A stretch of 64,000 nt of DNA from Culex pipiens pallens (lineage: Eukaryota; Arthropoda; Insecta; Diptera; Culicidae). This document shows positions 63,240 through 64,000 of the stretch, piece after piece. A model generated the notes under the pieces. It was not told the DNA's origin, did no database searches, and saw only the letters and a program-made list of their open reading frames with translations. Each line of letters opens with the position of its first letter. The first letter of the stretch is position 1. The DNA is taken from positions 66,755,665 to 66,819,664 of the forward strand of contig NC_068937.1 in assembly GCF_016801865.2 (NCBI RefSeq), read 5' to 3'. The translations under genes and the position numbers were made by a program.

Positions 63240-63600
63240 TGCAAGGTGGCCACCAGATTTCGATTTTCAATTTCCCGGTTTTTTCCCGGTTTTCTCCCAA
63301 GCCCAGAAGGGATTTTCCGAAATGTTTTTAAACCAAACTACAATGTTTTTTTTAGGCTAACGTTAGTACCAACATACTTTTTGAACGCATACATTTGGTT
63401 CAAAGTTTGAATTCCTCAAGAAAGCTTTCAAATCTTGAGTAAAAAGTAAGTAAGTTGTAAACAAAGCCGTTTTTATCTGTTTCCAATCCAAACATCTAAT
63501 TTCCATAATGATTGGGATTTTTCATACATGTAGATTGTATAACCTCAAAATAAAAAAATCGTTATATTTTTGACGAAGAACTTCGTCTTAGGGCTCTATA
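63240..63600. other. No gene; repetitive CCCGGTTTT phrases
   Basis: TTTCCCGGTTTTTTCCCGG-like repeats near 63265-63295, otherwise AT-rich. Nothing coding is supported. Confidence 0.4.
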
Positions 63601-63702
63601 CAGGGTAGCAATCCAAAATTTCGCGAAGCGAAATGAAACCGAAAAATAAACGCCTTCCCCAAGCAGAGGGGAAAATCACAGAAGCAGCGCGGCCGACGGT
63701 TT

Positions 63703-63745
63703 TGATATAAATATAAACGCCACCCCCTCCACAGCATTAGTTTAG
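63703..63745 (+). promoter_or_regulatory. TATA box and initiator, possible LTR promoter
   Basis: TATAAATATAAA (63706-63717) lies about 31-33 bp before CATTAGTT (63735-63742), an arthropod-initiator-like site, in a GC-richer block. Downstream the phrase AGTCGGTGGTCTACCACCGA is repeated at 63744 and 63882. The arrangement resembles a retroelement LTR or leader that continues past the window end. Confidence 0.5.
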
Positions 63746-63940
63746 TCGGTGGTCTACCACCGAAGCGAGAGGAGCTCAGCTCTCAGCTCAGCTTCTCTTG
63801 CAAGCGCCACTAGGTGGCGTCTTCAGGAACTAGCCTTCCCGCTTCCCTACAAAACCACGGGAAATCGGAAGGCTGGCTTCAGTCGGTGGTCTACCACCGA
63901 AGCGAGAAGAGCTCAGCTCCTCTCGCAAGCGCCACCAAGC
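63744..63940 (+). repeat. Direct repeat with hairpin CGGTGGTCTACCACCG
   Basis: Two copies of AGTCGGTGGTCTACCACCGA followed by AGCGAGA and GAGCTCAGCTC, starting at 63744 and 63882, about 138 bp apart. Each forms a short perfect hairpin. They lie just downstream of the predicted start site. Confidence 0.75.
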
Positions 63941-64000
63941 GCTTGGCAGTTGTGGCCACCACCTGGAGGCCCCGGGGATGTTCCGATAAGGGGACATTTG

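Overview
The window reads as transposon-rich, intergenic or heterochromatic DNA from a culicine mosquito, most plausibly Culex. This is inferred from dipteran-like host-gene remnants, a Drosophila-copia-like half-tRNA primer site, many foldback and TIR elements, tRNA-derived SINEs and AT-rich, intron-like spacer. I find no convincingly intact host gene. The only long intact reading frames belong to retrotransposons. Three 100-N runs (1355-1454, 27345-27444, 43984-44083) are assembly gaps, so this is a scaffold with joins.

Layout. 1-500: GC-rich tandem repeat. 1855-3960: T-rich degenerate array with embedded MITEs. 3965-5665: minus-strand remnants of NAP1, an unidentified gene and GDP-mannose 4,6-dehydratase. 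7500-8660: minisatellite. 9432-11128: hAT-type element with an 8-bp target duplication. 12065-18341: a nested foldback complex. An outer palindrome is interrupted by a 3-kb foldback whose ends are made of a short tandem repeat, by a SINE and by a mariner-like MITE, all with target duplications. 18797-20130: SINE and hAT debris. 20707-22726: twelve-unit 184-bp satellite. 22727-27344 and 28438-33078: two Ty1/copia elements in the same orientation with intact polyproteins of about 1,410 residues.

33084-36663: decayed ERGIC-53/LMAN1 and glutaredoxin-3 fragments plus several MITEs. They may lie inside one larger TIR element that starts at 27450. 37100-42500: mostly unassigned, with coding remnants and a 204-bp duplication. 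42586-43936: near-perfect 1.35-kb foldback. 44084-47040: coding remnants including a TRAP-alpha (SSR1) pseudogene. 47263-49393: TIR element. 51814-54051: a LINE reverse-transcriptase remnant carrying a stack of later insertions. 54756-56557: a complete-looking ORF1-only LINE with a 13-bp target duplication. 58600-60790: satellite. 60829-62032: TIR element. 62500-63230: coding remnants. 63700-64000: a TATA-type promoter, possibly the start of an LTR.

Most of the biology here is insertion history. Target duplications give a relative order at many loci. The most notable objects are the nested foldback with tandem-repeat termini, the ORF1-only LINE, the copia pair with unrelated U3 halves, and the clusters of decayed fragments from unrelated housekeeping and secretory-pathway genes.
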